From the NCBI RefSeq assembly GCF_021018895.1, contig NC_079373.1, positions 11,814,501-11,878,500 of the forward strand: DNA of 64,000 bases, read 5' to 3'. The notes under the pieces were generated by a model. The model did not search any database and had not been told where the DNA came from. It saw only the letters and a list, made by a program, of their open reading frames with translations. Below are positions 14,901 through 34,929 of the stretch, one piece after another. Position numbers and translations under genes: made by a program. Numbering within the stretch: the first letter of the stretch is position 1; every line of letters begins with the position of its first letter. Origin of the DNA: Seriola aureovittata (taxonomy: Eukaryota > Chordata > Actinopteri > Carangiformes > Carangidae).

Positions 14901-16237
14901 CTAATAAACTGACAACTGATACCTGTACCTAATCAAATGAGTGTATCTCTGCTAGGCAGTGTTAAAGTGTTAATGTGTTTTCATTTTTTTCATGTGCTGC
15001 TCTATCACACCTTTTCTACTTTTGTTTGTCTTGTCTTGTTTGTGATTTTGTATTTCTATGTGATCTGACCATTGTTAAGAGATAATTTTTCTTCATGAAC
15101 ATGATCAATACATTATCAAATACCACACACCAAGGAATTAACACTACATTTACTGTAGAATAAACATACTTTGTATCTTAACCCTGAAATATAAAATAAA
15201 ACAAACAAGTGTACTAAGAATAAAAATACAAATAAAAATAAAAATTTTATCAAATAATCATAAGAAAATAAGATGAATAGTAAGCTACCTTTTCCCTAGG
15301 TGAAGCCCCTGGAAAGTCTTCCCTTTGTGGGCGCACATCTGGGAAACTCTCCAGAGCAGGTTTCCTGTGTAAAGTCTTTGTTTCAGGCTCACAATATCCA
15401 TCACCAGACAGTATGCAATTCTAAACATATTTCTACCATATTTCTACAAGTTCTACCTGTGAACCAGTTAAGGAAAGTTTCCCCACTGCAGGCGGTTATT
15501 CAGTATGTAAGCTTCTTCATACGTACCATTTGGGAATCTGCACAGTCTTTTTTTGTAAGTCTTCAATGTTTGGAAGAACCAGCAGCTGCTCAGTCACTGT
15601 TTTCAGATAATCCTCAGCATGTTTCTATTTACAATTTAAGAACATAGAAAGGGTCAGCGACCTCTGTCTGATGTCTATTTATTGTCATCGTTATCATTGC
15701 TTATTCTTCATCAAACATCCTTACCCTGATGTTGCTCTCTGTCTTGCAGATGGCGTTGCCCAGGGCTTGAATGTCCAGTGTTTTGCCCAGCTCACCGACA
15801 GCAATTGTCTCAAGACTACATTTGAGTTGTCTCAAATCCTCTTGAACCTGTAATATACAGCTCTGTGATGTACTGTGGATAACTGTCCTAAAATCAGCCA
15901 ACAACCGTAACTTTTAGCTTAATATTTGTTCTGTATATTGGTAATTTAACTAAATTTAGCTAAATTTGGCTAAATTTCTAGAGTCTAGAGGCTTAAAAAT
16001 AAAGAGAGATGTTAACAATTTATATAAAATTTAACCATTGTCTTTAATTAATTAAGCACTGTGGTCATAATTTAGCGAATATCATCTTGAGCTAAAAACA
16101 AAAAAATTAGCTAGTCAGAATAATTAGCAAGCGTCAAGTATTATGTCGGAAAGTTAGAATTGTTGGCTGAAGTTAGACAACATTACCTTAACTAAAACTT
16201 CTCCCAACTTATCTTCGTTTTTACGCGTGTCGGACAT
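633..16237 (-). CDS. iqch: IQ motif-containing protein H, 16 exons, 3' end outside window
   Basis: Coding exons in transcript order: 16237-16187, 15847-15725, 15624-15523, 15420-15289, 14405-14286, 12243-12093, 11827-11741, 11283-11087, 11004-10459, 8814-8748, 7830-7747, 7660-7479, 6533-6261, 6094-5906, 1283-1163, 919-633. All have AG/GT borders and compatible phases, giving 2712 nt (904 codons) without a stop. The start is the ATG at 16237 (MSDTRKNEDK). An IQ motif (IQSCWRRHVAR, about residues 444-454) lies in exon 9, and the block after it (HLAANWKHI, YIVGGVAHVDDLAVAD, ILGSEP, PPSDSVTCLTVDLL) is the conserved C-terminal half of IQCH. Human IQCH is about 1030 aa, so roughly 120 residues should lie left of the window. 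Family knowledge: a calmodulin-binding-type protein, testis-biased and linked to sperm function. Exon 4 (15289-15420) and exon 6 (12093-12243) are least certain, being supported by frame more than by recognised sequence. Confidence 0.93.
1284..5905. other. Large iqch intron between exons 14 and 15
   Basis: A 4.6 kb intron with no coding potential that I trust. It holds a perfect hairpin at 5626-5661 followed by a stretch (about 5665-5700) resembling a common teleost repeat tail. A non-repetitive, relatively GC-rich block at about 4330-4560 is followed by an ATTA-rich block at 4640-4760, which looks like a possible cis-regulatory element. The region 2000-4300 is AT-rich and featureless by eye. 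Confidence 0.5.
5626..5661. repeat. Perfect 16-bp inverted repeat with a 4-nt loop
   Basis: The left arm TTATTATCACACTCAT (5626-5641) and right arm ATGAGTGTGATAATAA (5646-5661) are exact reverse complements around the loop TGGT. It lies in an iqch intron next to a repeat-like tail, so it may be the remnant of a small transposon end. No function is evident. Confidence 0.85.
8815..10458. other. iqch intron between exons 9 and 10
   Basis: A 1.6 kb AT-rich intron. Apart from the CA tract at 8869-8931 close to the exon 10 acceptor, I see no gene or recognised repeat. Confidence 0.5.
8869..8931. repeat. (CA)n microsatellite upstream of an iqch splice acceptor
   Basis: About 30 CA units broken once by GA at 8881. 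On the coding (minus) strand it is a (TG)n tract ending 55 nt before the exon 10 acceptor (8815/8814), in the zone where branch point and polypyrimidine signals lie. Confidence 0.95.
10459..11004 (-). other. iqch: iqch exon 9, carrying the IQ calmodulin-binding motif
   Basis: This is the longest iqch exon here, 546 nt (182 codons), phase 0 on both sides, with acceptor TATAG before 11004 and donor CAG/GTGATG after 10459. The IQ consensus (IQxxxRxxxxR) is at 10638-10606, followed by a basic stretch (RRKW, RRVRKALQARR) that could form a second, degenerate IQ-like helix. The preceding 120 residues are helical-looking and contain no motif I can name. Confidence 0.88.
12093..12243 (-). repeat. iqch: iqch exon 6 with a 12-bp coding minisatellite
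   Basis: The 3' half of this exon (about 12093-12150) is a tandem array of a 12-base unit, GGGACAGACACR on the coding strand, in about 4.5 copies. It encodes a Gly-Thr-Asp-Thr/Met/Ile repeat. The array runs right up to the splice donor (ACAG/GTAAAC), so the last repeat unit itself supplies the exon end. The first half (AKRHRIITGPTVRFQAFGPK) is non-repetitive. Copy-number change by one unit would keep the frame. Confidence 0.75.
12244..14285. other. iqch intron 5 with a teleost repeat fragment
   Basis: A 2.0 kb intron. The segment 14028-14100 (TTTAATCCTTTATTTAAACAGGTAG..., then TTTTTCAAGAGAGACCTG) matches a very common dispersed repeat end of teleost genomes, as I recall it. The rest shows no feature I can support. 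A plus-strand open frame at 12729-12977 has no recognisable product. Confidence 0.5.
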
Positions 16238-16348
16238 TTTTGCATATTGGGTTTAATAATATTACTTCAACATGTGCCAATATATCATAATAACAACTTA
16301 CTGTTACCAAACCAGTTAGCTAGCTAGACATCAATGAAAACAGTACTC

Positions 16349-16362
16349 GTAATCATGACAAC
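16349..16362 (-). promoter_or_regulatory. X-box-like RFX site upstream of iqch
   Basis: On the minus strand the 14 bases read GTTGTCATGATTAC, matching the RFX consensus GTTGCCATGGTAAC at 11 of 14 positions with the right half-site spacing. It lies 112-125 bp before the iqch start codon, the usual position of X-boxes in cilium and flagellum genes. This is a motif match by eye only. Confidence 0.35.
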
Positions 16363-16759
16363 CAGAAGCCAGGCAAGTTATGTTGTTCTCCCCCGAGAGC
16401 GCGTGTCAGGCAGCCCTCCCCACTTCCCCAACTTTCGCTACAGTTGGCAGATAAAAATTCCGACCATCGCCCTACTTTAACCGTATTTTACTCATTAACG
16501 TAGACATACATTATTTATTTAGTGGAGCTTTTGGTGGAGATACTGCTTTGCCTGAGAGACAAAAGTCCGGGCTTAAAATCCCATTGTCACATAAACACAA
16601 GAAGCACATTTAATGTCAACGTAAATATCGCCATTAACATAAATGTCATTAAGCATACATATTATATTCGTTTAAGCAATTCCCTAATAGGCACTTATAT
16701 AAGTGTGTGTTTAAAAAAAAAGCTGTGAGTCCTGTTTCTTGAAATCTTGAAATGTTGCA

Positions 16760-16770
16760 CCGGAAGTGAC
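16760..16770 (+). promoter_or_regulatory. ETS/GABP-type site upstream of aagab
   Basis: CCGGAAGTGAC is the classic high-affinity ETS core of housekeeping promoters, placed 91-101 bp before the aagab ATG. Such sites are typical of TATA-less broad promoters, fitting a ubiquitously expressed trafficking gene. Confidence 0.55.
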
Positions 16771-16860
16771 CGTGTGCTCAGTCAGAGTTGAAAGGTTGTC
16801 AGAGTTGGTTAACGTCGCGCTAAGCTAGCAGCTGGAGAGCTTTGCACTAAATATTATAAA

Positions 16861-19417
16861 ATGTCAGCTACAGAAGAAACCGCAGAGATGAATATTCCCT
16901 GTGTGCTCATCACTAGCTGTGACAGTGGTTTTAAAGAAGAAGAGCTGATAAAACGTAAGGTTAACTTGCATGATTTGGCAAACAGGCTAATGTTCAACAA
17001 AGCTAACTTACTCGTAGCCTACAAGTCGCTAATACAGGTTAATAATACGTTTGTCTGAGCTTGTCAAGCTAGTTAAGTCATTTACTTTTGTGGGGCAGAT
17101 ATAAAGACGGCTATGCTAAGTCTCTTGAAGGACACAGCTGGCAGGCTGAGCAACGTAGCCTACCGTAATGTCTTATTTGTTGGTGTGCTTTAAAACAAAT
17201 GTGTTTTGCCTTAGAGATCCTCAGTACGAAGACTTTGCCCGAGCCCACCAAGCAAGAAGAAACGGTAGCCTGGTATCCCTGGACAATCAACAACAAATAT
17301 TATACAGCAGATGTCAGGCTATGTGTTGTACCAAGCACTTTTCAAATGTCGTCAGAAATTGCCCAGTCCATGCAGGCTTTCATCGCCTATTTTGACAGTA
17401 CAGTGGTACGTAACTTAAGAATTAAGTTTTTGTTTTTATTTTAATCTCAGAAGTATATCCACTGATATCCGTTTATCTTGTGTGCATGGTGTATGCAGAA
17501 GGATGGTCTGGAAAAACTACATCCTTGGATATCAGTGGTGGAAGATCTTGCTCCAGAGGTGCTCATTCTGGTGTGTGACAGAGTCTGTGAAAATGGTTAG
17601 TTCTCCAGCGCTGTGGTGACTGCTGTTTTGGAGAAAGCACCAGAATACAACTTTTGAGGGATATTATATGACATCTGAAATTTTATTCATATTCTAGGGG
17701 TCACCAGACATGAAGCACAGCAGTGGTGTTTGGCTCATGCCTTTGAGCTGGTGGAGCTCAATCCACAGGAGTTGCCAGATGAAGATGGTGAGTTTTACAA
17801 GCAGTGGAAACTACAACACTGCATACTTTTATATCCATTGTTGGTTGTTTTGCTCATTTTTGTGCCCTCATGTTTCCCTTATCAGATGACTTTCCAGAAT
17901 CCACAGGAGTAAAGAGAATTGTCCAGGCTCTCAACGCAAACGTGTGGTCCAGTGTGGAAATGAAGGATGGTGAGATGAAAACACATATACAATTACCTAT
18001 TGCATTCCCTCACTATTTAATATATCTCTGTAAGTATGTCATGTGACAGTTTGTATATCTGTCTGACAGGGTACAATCAGGGGTTTGGTCTGATGAGCAG
18101 TTTGGTGGCCTCCAGACACAACAATCCACGGACCTGCCAAGATCCCCCAGTCAGTAGCTTTTTTTTCATGTAACCATTTTAATTTGCTTTAACTGTAATT
18201 TCATTTACGTTTGTTCTTGTCTTTCTGTATGTTCTTGCTTTCTTTATTACATATATCAATCCATTTTCATTTAAATGGGATTTTAAATCTGTCAGTTTTT
18301 GAGGCATGCTAACCCTAGCTCCTTTTTTGTGGCAGTCTTCCAACTTGCCAGTAGAGGGCACACTTGATAATGAGGAGGCCAACCATACAGAAAGTAGTAC
18401 CAATGCAGACACACAAGAGGACACAGTAGTTGGTAAGTGAGCGGCTTCTGATGGAATCTGTTTTTGAAATAAGAAATTATTTTCTTCCCAAACTTAGATT
18501 ATTAACATTCATTTGTTTTGATTTTCTCAGATGCAATGACTGATTTGGACATTCAGGAGCTTGCTAATCTGACAGCTGGAGATGCAGATGTGGATAACTT
18601 TGAACGCCTCTTTACGAAATTAAAAGAGATGAAAGGTAATGAGGAAAAACAAATGAACAACTTTGTCAAAAGAAAAATAGCCACAGCCTGTGTTTTGCCT
18701 TTTCAAAACTCATAGGATCTTTGGTCTGTTTGCAATTTGCTCTCATTGTTCATATTGAGGTCAAATCTTTGCAGAGCTGAGGTCATTTATGATGATTTGG
18801 TCTCTGATTTTAAATCTGCAGACAAAGCTTCTTCATTACCTCATGAGCAGAGAAAGGTTCATGCAGAGAAGGTAAGAAACTATTCACTGCAAGACACCAA
18901 ACTTGAACCTGTTCACTTTCATAGTTTGTGATCATGGATGCATGCTTGAGTATGGTGATTGTATCAAAATTCTCAGTGGAGTAGGACATTACCATGGAAT
19001 TGTTTTGAACATTGTATCACAAATTGTTAATAAACTAGTGTTTATTATCTAGACTAGACGATAGGCAATATTACTAGAGTCACCTCACACCATAATCAAA
19101 CTAGTAAGTCCATGCTTAAGTTAATGTTATGTTAGTCACATAAATTATTAACATTAGTAATGTTAATAATGTGACATAGAAATATTAGAAATGTTAACCT
19201 TATAAACACATTGTTAGAGTGATGACAGACTTCCTTTATTTAATTTCAGTCCAAATCATTGATTGGCGCAATTTGTTGTTTAAGTAAACATGCTCACACA
19301 AAATCTGGTTATTTACATTACACTAATTGTCATTTCCAGGTAGCAAAAGCGTTTTGGATGGCCATTGGTGGCGATGTTGATGAGATAGATGGGTTATCAT
19401 CGGGTGAGGAAAGCTAA
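16861..19417 (+). CDS. aagab: Alpha- and gamma-adaptin-binding protein p34
   Basis: Ten exons: 16861-16954, 17215-17405, 17499-17595, 17698-17787, 17886-17969, 18070-18149, 18336-18432, 18531-18635, 18822-18871, 19340-19417. All have GT-AG borders and matching phases, totalling 966 nt and 321 aa (human about 315). Conserved blocks: [13 protein letters not shown] at the N-terminus; [20 protein letters not shown] and AFIAYFDST of the Rab-like pseudo-GTPase domain; [29 protein letters not shown]; and the C-terminal [23 protein letters not shown] and [24 protein letters not shown]. Family knowledge: a cytosolic chaperone that stabilises AP-1 gamma and AP-2 alpha subunits during clathrin-adaptor assembly; human loss causes punctate palmoplantar keratoderma. 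The N-terminus ([11 protein letters not shown]) is slightly extended relative to mammals. It is divergent from iqch and convergent with smad3. Confidence 0.96.
19135..19175. repeat. Imperfect palindrome in aagab intron 9
   Basis: The right arm AATGTTAATAATGTGAC (19159-19175) pairs perfectly with the left arm 19135-19155 once a 4-base bulge (AAAT, 19142-19145) is allowed; the loop is AGT. The 17-bp AT-rich stem is probably a decayed transposon end or chance. Confidence 0.7.
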
Positions 19418-19757
19418 GAGTAGCTACCTGTGACTCCGTCTCCTTTCTCCTGATCCTCCTCCTTTCCTGGGGCTCCCACAAGATCCAGCGCCCTTTGACC
19501 TGCTTCTTGCACTTGGAATGTGGAGATGCTTACAGATGGCACTGAAGGCATAGTTGTGTTTAGAAACTTTTGATTATTAAAATGAAACGATTGCAATACT
19601 GGTGTATAGTGAGAAGCAGATGGAAATCCTTAATAGGGAGAGAAGAGAGCCCTTGTGTGGCCCTGACCCTCAATCTTCTCCCCTGGGTCCCTTCACTATG
19701 CGTAAAGCCCTCAGTGAACCTCAGCACATGATGGTGTTGCAGGTGGAAAAACATGAA

Positions 19758-19763
19758 ATTAAA
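19758..19763 (+). terminator. Candidate aagab poly(A) signal
   Basis: ATTAAA, the commonest variant hexamer, 340 nt after the stop codon, with a GT-rich downstream element (TTGTGTGGG, TTTGTGTATTTG). Confidence 0.4.
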
Positions 19764-20036
19764 TTGTGTGGGCTTTGATTTGTGTATTTGTCCTTTAGGT
19801 ACAGTTGTCACATATATTTTCAAGTGACATAATGTGCCTTATCCTTAGAGTTGTAAGAAATGTAATGCACATTCTGTTGAATCAACATAAAGACTTGTGA
19901 TTTTAATTTGTTCTGCTCTTTAGTGTGGCTTATTTACTGTGTAGACAAAACTGTCACATCTGTGAATATACAGCTAAACTCATTGTTATAAAGAATAATA
20001 TGCACAGCAAAATTAAATAATTTTTCCCAGTTGCAA

Positions 20037-20042
20037 TTTATT
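20037..20042 (-). terminator. Candidate smad3 poly(A) signal
   Basis: Canonical AATAAA on the minus strand, about 1.82 kb after the smad3 stop codon. Earlier non-canonical signals may also be used. Confidence 0.35.
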
Positions 20043-21387
20043 AAATTTTCACAGATAACAAAACAATGGTCATTTGAGAACAAATATTGGGCTACATGAA
20101 ATAAACATGTACATAAGACTTAGAATAGAAATCCACCAACTAAGAATATCAAGGAACACAAGTACTGATACAGATCTACCAACTACCTAATGCACTGTAG
20201 TAGACAGTATTTAAGTTTAGCACCATGTAACGTTTTAAATAGATAACATGGTAACTCAGTCTTATGTACTATACGTAAGTGCAGGATTAACATTGTGGCT
20301 TCATAGACAATGACCGAGGACAGCGAGCATATTACACATGCCTTATATTGTAGCAATGTACATGTAATATACAGTATTTTTTGGACAAGCAAATTACCAC
20401 TAGAACTAAAGCGTTACACTGATCAACACATTAAACATGAAGTGCATCATTTACCCACAAGGAGCATAGTGTACTACTGGCTAACAGTTGGTAATATGTG
20501 AAAAGACCTGTATTTATGTTTTCACTCTACATCGTCATCGATGGATGAACCACAGTCACTGCTACTGAGTACCCTTCACACTGAATTCACACGGTGCATA
20601 AATTCAATCAGTCCACTATGATCACCCATACTGTATGTCCTATGACTTGGAATAACGGTAATAGCTGGTGTAGTAATCCCATGTGTTACACTTAACAACC
20701 AGCTGACCCAGGTTAGAAAAGCCTGCATTACACAGGCCAAGTTTTGGGTCATTAAAGCAAAGTCTTTCTGTGAATCTACTCATGCCAGAGGTCAGTCAGG
20801 TCCACTGTTTCAAGCAATGCATGACTACAAGAAATCACAAGCTATAAATATTTATGTACAATCATATTGAGGCAATAATAAAAATATATTCCCATGCAAG
20901 ACAGTATGCAAAAATAACTTATAAAATGTCTCTTTCACTGAGCAAAATAGTTTTCATACAAGGGTTCTTCTCAAGAAACAATGGTGCTAATGTCTATATT
21001 TTGTTTAAAATAGATAAAATACCAATTAAATGATCAATCAGATAATTGATGCTTTCATTAATATAGATAAATCAATATGGGCAAAGTACCTTGTACTTAA
21101 AATATTAATTAAATATATTCTATTTAATCACTACTCATAATGATATTTTTCATGTTAATTCATGGTTCAATTGATAAATAAGCCTCCCAATTCAGTGATT
21201 ACAAAGAGTGGGTCTGGGACACTGACACACCAGTGATGTTAGCGTATTCATAATTTTAGCTAATTCATAGAATCAAAAATGTTTTGAAACATGTAGATGG
21301 TGGCCAAGGTGAAACTGTGCCATAACTTCAACTTGGACAACAAACATCAAAAAAACGAAAGAACTTCCAACACAAAGATATAATGTC

Positions 21388-21545
21388 TGGGGCGCCCCCA
21401 GTCCTCACCCCAGCAGCCCAGGGTTCAAGTCCGGCCTGGGTCCTATGTTGCATGTCATCCCCCCATTCTCTCGTCGACCCTCGTGTCTCCCTCTCACAAC
21501 CGCTATCACAATAAAGGCAAAAATGCCCAAAAATAACTTAAAAAA
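21388..21545 (+). mobile_element. tRNA-derived SINE fragment
   Basis: Contains GGTTCAAGTCC (21422-21432), a clear RNA polymerase III B-box, then TTGCATGTCATCCCCCC and the tail AATAAAGGCAAAAATGCCC followed by an A-rich end. This combination is characteristic of a widespread teleost tRNA-derived SINE. The A-box half is missing or decayed, so the copy is 5' truncated. It is antisense inside the inferred smad3 3' UTR. Confidence 0.65.
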
Positions 21546-21859
21546 ACAGACATGATGTCTTAATGAATAATGAAGAAAAAGGTGATTATTCTTTTGAAAC
21601 CTACTGCAAATACCCTGTGGTTTCCTTTTGAACACATGAAAACAAATCAATGTACAAGTCCTAAAATAACCATCACATGGGGACACTAAATGGTACTATG
21701 GAAAGTGCTATGCATATGAGGTGAAATGTTAAGAGACAGCGAGGGAGGAGAGTGAACTGACGATTTGATGAATGGCGTATCTTTCCTTATAACTGACAGA
21801 AGCTTGAGTTTTCCTATGTGGTTTGTGTTCAAGTGTGTGGATGGGACGGAGGGCTGCTC

Positions 21860-31400
<9,541 letters not shown>

Positions 31401-32105
31401 TTCATTTGCAAGTCCCGTTCCCTGCTTAGACTTTTAGATTCGATGAAACAATTAAAAACTGAACGAAATTGCTTTGATGAAATCATTCTCTCTGATAAGC
31501 TCCTTTTGGTTAAATGCTATTAACAATTCAGATACTGTCTGGCATTTTTGAAAACATGTTTCCTTTATGCTTTCATGCGATTTACTTTATCCCTTTAAAC
31601 CCTGATGTATGCATCTATTCAACATACATCTAAGTTGAGATGCAAGAAACTAAAAAATGTTGTAATCAGAGATATGTCAACACTGAAAAGTGATCCAACT
31701 TTTGTATTTACCGTCTCCATGAATAGAAAACCCTTAGGAGTAATCCCTTTGATCCCCTCATATAAGTGATTTAATTTCACAGCAGATAAATCTTCCCAGA
31801 AATGTCCCTGCATTCAATGGTATTTGGGGTTTTATGGTGGTATTCATAAGTGCACCCCTAGCTGCTGCCTCCAGTAAACAGCAGTGTGCCTGTGCTATAA
31901 ATATCTCCGTTCAGGACCAGCCTCTTTTCCTTCTCTCTATTTATATCCTCCATTAATGACTGCTGTCTATTTTTAAGGAAGTATTTGGCATGGCTTCTTA
32001 CTTCCTTCTTCTTCAGTAAATATTATAGCTATCTTGGCAGTGGCACCTGAAAAATAATATTAAAAGACACTATGTGTTTCTTAAAATATGCCCTATTCAT
32101 ACTAA

Positions 32106-32163
32106 TGATAAACACTGACGGCTTTACAAGATCCCCATCTTGTAAACCCTTCAGTGTTTATCA
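32106..32163. repeat. 27-bp imperfect inverted repeat (hairpin) with CCCC loop
   Basis: The left arm 32106-32132 and right arm 32137-32163 are reverse complements at all but two positions, enclosing the loop CCCC. The arms begin TGATAAACACTGA and end TTTACAAGAT on the plus strand. The near-perfect stem is unlike the AT-rich surroundings. It could be a tiny foldback transposon remnant or a small-RNA precursor; it is short for a canonical pre-miRNA. Confidence 0.85.
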
Positions 32164-32179
32164 GTTCACTATTCATTTC

Positions 32180-32490
32180 ATTATGGATTCATCTGGCAAA
32201 TATTGTGTTGATTAAACTATTAATTATTTGGTGTATATAATGTCAGAAAATAGTCAAACTTGGCCATGACAATTTCCTGAAGCTGAAGACGATGTCCTCA
32301 AATGTCTTGTTTTGTCTGAATAACTGACCGAAAGCCAAAAATATGCAGTTTACATAAAGTTAATCCTCACAATTTTGAAGTGGGAATTTTAAGGGAATTT
32401 CTTTTGGAACTTTTGAAAAATATAGATTATCAAACTATTTCCATGTTATTTTTCAATTAATCAATGAATCCACTAATCATTTCAGGTTTA
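32180..32490. repeat. Dispersed teleost repeat fragment
   Basis: Phrases such as GTCAGAAAATAGTCAAA, GACAATTTCCTGAAGC, ATGTCCTCAAATGTCTTG and AATCCACTAATCATTTCAG match, from memory, an abundant interspersed repeat of acanthomorph fish. It was not checked against a repeat library. Confidence 0.6.
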
Positions 32491-33709
32491 CTTGTGCTTT
32501 GATAAATGATCTTGCTTAGAGTGTTTACACATACAGAATATTACAATGCTGTGTTTGTCAGTTTGTTGACAACTGTTGCATTCAGTAAATGGTATCTAGA
32601 CTTTCTACTGCACAGTCTGGAGCAGCAGTTTGTGTGGACATTAGTGCATCCATCTTATTCTGTCATTACCCCTGATAAACTACAGGCTGAAGGGCGTTGA
32701 CCACGTCTTTCATGTGTACTCTGATGGTTTGCTCCAGGGCCGGCACCTTTGACTGCCAGGGGACAGGAGCTGGACAGCTGGTGTGGAGAGCTTTTTCATG
32801 CATGTGTGTGTGTTAGAGAGAGAAATGGGGGGTTTGTGCAGTAGATGGGGGCAGATGGGCCGCAGCACGCAGGAGAAGGTCTTAGGGACAGACTGAAGAA
32901 TGATTTTGGACAAAAGGCACGACGGCTGGCTGAATAAGTAATGACTGCAGACAGTCTGATGGATAACAATGGCATTGTGATGGACCACTCATGGGCTATG
33001 TGGGAAACAAGCAGGATGTGTTGGAAGGGGCCTGATCAGCTGGGCCGCTGTCGCAAGAATACTTAGACAAGGATGGAGTAGCAATTAGAGTAAATATGCC
33101 TTTCGTGTGTCCATATGGACAAATTGTAGTGACATTTGTAGTGTTACTAATGAATTCTTTCAAATCTTTAAAATTATTCTCATTTTTAGGGGCAGCTATT
33201 CATCTGGTTGTGATCACAGTTGTGCTATAAAGACATACTCTCTGCAATGAGTATAGCTTTCCAGTGCCTTCATTGTATGATTAAAAAAAAGAAAAGAAAA
33301 TCAGAGTAGCTCGCATTTACTCTCCACAAACCTGTAATTGTCTCAGCAGCTAATTGCAGTGTGTTAGAATCAGAAGTGGCTGTTCAGCACAGCCCCAGAA
33401 GGGTGAGGTCCGCTACTCCCTACAATCTCTGCCTCTTGTTTTAATCTCCCTTCACACTGCAAGCTGTTATCTGTTGCTTGCAGCCATCAATCTCTCCCCA
33501 GACAGTGGCACCTCCAAATCTGGGGCAGTAGTGACCTCGCTCTTCCTGCCTTCCCTCTGGCCTGAACCAAAGCACCTTCAAATCCTCTTCCTCTGGCTTC
33601 AGACCATTTGAGGTGATACATCATCACATCGCCTCCTCACTGCATTTCTCTCCACTCTGTATATTTCTTTCCTTGTGCGTTTGTCTGACATGCAGATGTA
33701 AGTTTGCAT

Positions 33710-34240
33710 TGGCACTGTCTAATAAGATACACTTTATAAAGGGCTTGTAACTGATGTTTCTTTTTTCAGTGGTTAATAAATCATCCAACAATGTTTTATA
33801 TATCAATCAAGCCCTTGATTAGAACAATTACAGGGTTGCCAGGGTTGTGTTTATCCTCTTCCAGTATGACACACCAAACCAAAACTGTCAGACCACTTAC
33901 CTTCTGGGAAACGTTTACAGAGCATCTAGATCAAAAACCTTTTATTTACAACATAACAGTAGCATTTACAAATGCCAGCGTGAGAACTTATTACAAACCC
34001 ATCAGCATCTATTAATGGATCAGCAATATTTGTAAGTTTATTATTATATTACCAGATAGAAAAGGTCAACACCAGCAAAAGCTATTTTTCACAGCATGGC
34101 AACCCAAATCTTTTTCTCATAATTGGCCACTAATGGATCTATAAAGCATTGGTAAATTATTTATTAACCGATAATAACGCCATTAGTTGTGACTTATAAA
34201 CCCTCTATAGGGAGTACCTTATTAGAAAATGGAGTATTTT
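33710..34240. repeat. Possible dispersed teleost repeat
   Basis: The 3' part (TATAAAGCATTGGTAAAT, GTGACTTATAAACCCTC, then TATAGGGAGT) resembles a common teleost repeat with many TTATAAA-type motifs. The limits are approximate, and the call rests on recall only. Confidence 0.4.
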
Positions 34241-34875
34241 TTGCTTTACCATTAACACATAAAATCTAAGAAGAATATGAGCTACAATCCTATGAGTTGT
34301 GCATTATGATACTGCACTTATTTTACAGTATTATTTTTCAATATTATTCTGATGCAACCAAATCTTTGGCATATACTGTAGGTTAGATTAACACTTGAAT
34401 CCATAATAGTCACAAGCTAAACTGGAACATTTGCTGAAATGCAAGTAGCAACAATACATATAATGTGTCGCCACCTACTGGCTTCCTTTTATCACTACAA
34501 GAGTTAATGTAATGTATTCATACACCGTGACACAAAGATCAGCTGATTTTTTGGAAAATATGCAATTTTTTTTTTTTTTTTATTGTATCACCATTCTGAA
34601 TTTTCTGAAGAAAAGGAAAAATTTCTGCTATAGTTTTTTTTCCTCTGAAGACATTTTGACATGTTACAGTAGGAAGGCAGATGTAAATTTAGCTGCTTCA
34701 GTCCTGGTATCGTTCATGCTGGTTCACTATCACACTGTCAGGACTCACTGGCTTAGGAACAACAGATCCACTGTTAATGCTACCAGTAACATGCTTTTCA
34801 AAATATCTGCTGTGAAATACACCTATTGGTAAAAATGTGTTTTCTTGGTAGTGATTTATATACAATAGGCCGTAC

Positions 34876-34877
<2 letters not shown>

Positions 34878-34927
<50 letters not shown>
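34878..34927. repeat. (TG)25 microsatellite
   Basis: An uninterrupted TG dinucleotide tract of 50 bp, followed by a degenerate GTTTTT-rich tail to about 34965. Confidence 0.97.

Positions 34928-34929
<2 letters not shown>

Larger units (their letters stand above)
16238..16860. promoter_or_regulatory. Bidirectional iqch/aagab promoter
   Basis: Only 623 bp separate the divergent start codons of iqch (16237, minus) and aagab (16861, plus). No TATA box is placed clearly for either gene. The interval has a local GC-richer patch at 16385-16440, an ETS-type site near the aagab start and an X-box-like palindrome near the iqch start. The same head-to-head arrangement exists for the human pair AAGAB/IQCH, which supports a shared promoter. 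Confidence 0.75.
19418..21859. other. Convergent 3' regions of aagab and smad3
   Basis: This 2.4 kb between the two stop codons must hold both 3' UTRs. For aagab, ATTAAA at 19758-19763 followed by a GT-rich stretch (19764-19795) is the best poly(A) signal. For smad3 (minus strand), AATAAA at 20042-20037 would give a 3' UTR of about 1.8 kb. The inferred smad3 UTR is AT-rich and contains a tRNA-derived SINE fragment. No other gene is seen. Confidence 0.55.
31401..33709. other. Intergenic DNA upstream of smad3
   Basis: AT-rich spacer. Holds the hairpin 32106-32163 and a teleost dispersed repeat at about 32180-32490. The segments 31400-32100 and 32500-33700 show no gene; 32700-33000 is non-repetitive and of higher complexity but has no recognised content. 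Confidence 0.5.

Noticed and set aside
21405..21450. Possible functional tRNA gene (B-box GGTTCAAGTCC)
   Set aside because: No cloverleaf or A-box; the tail identifies a SINE fragment.
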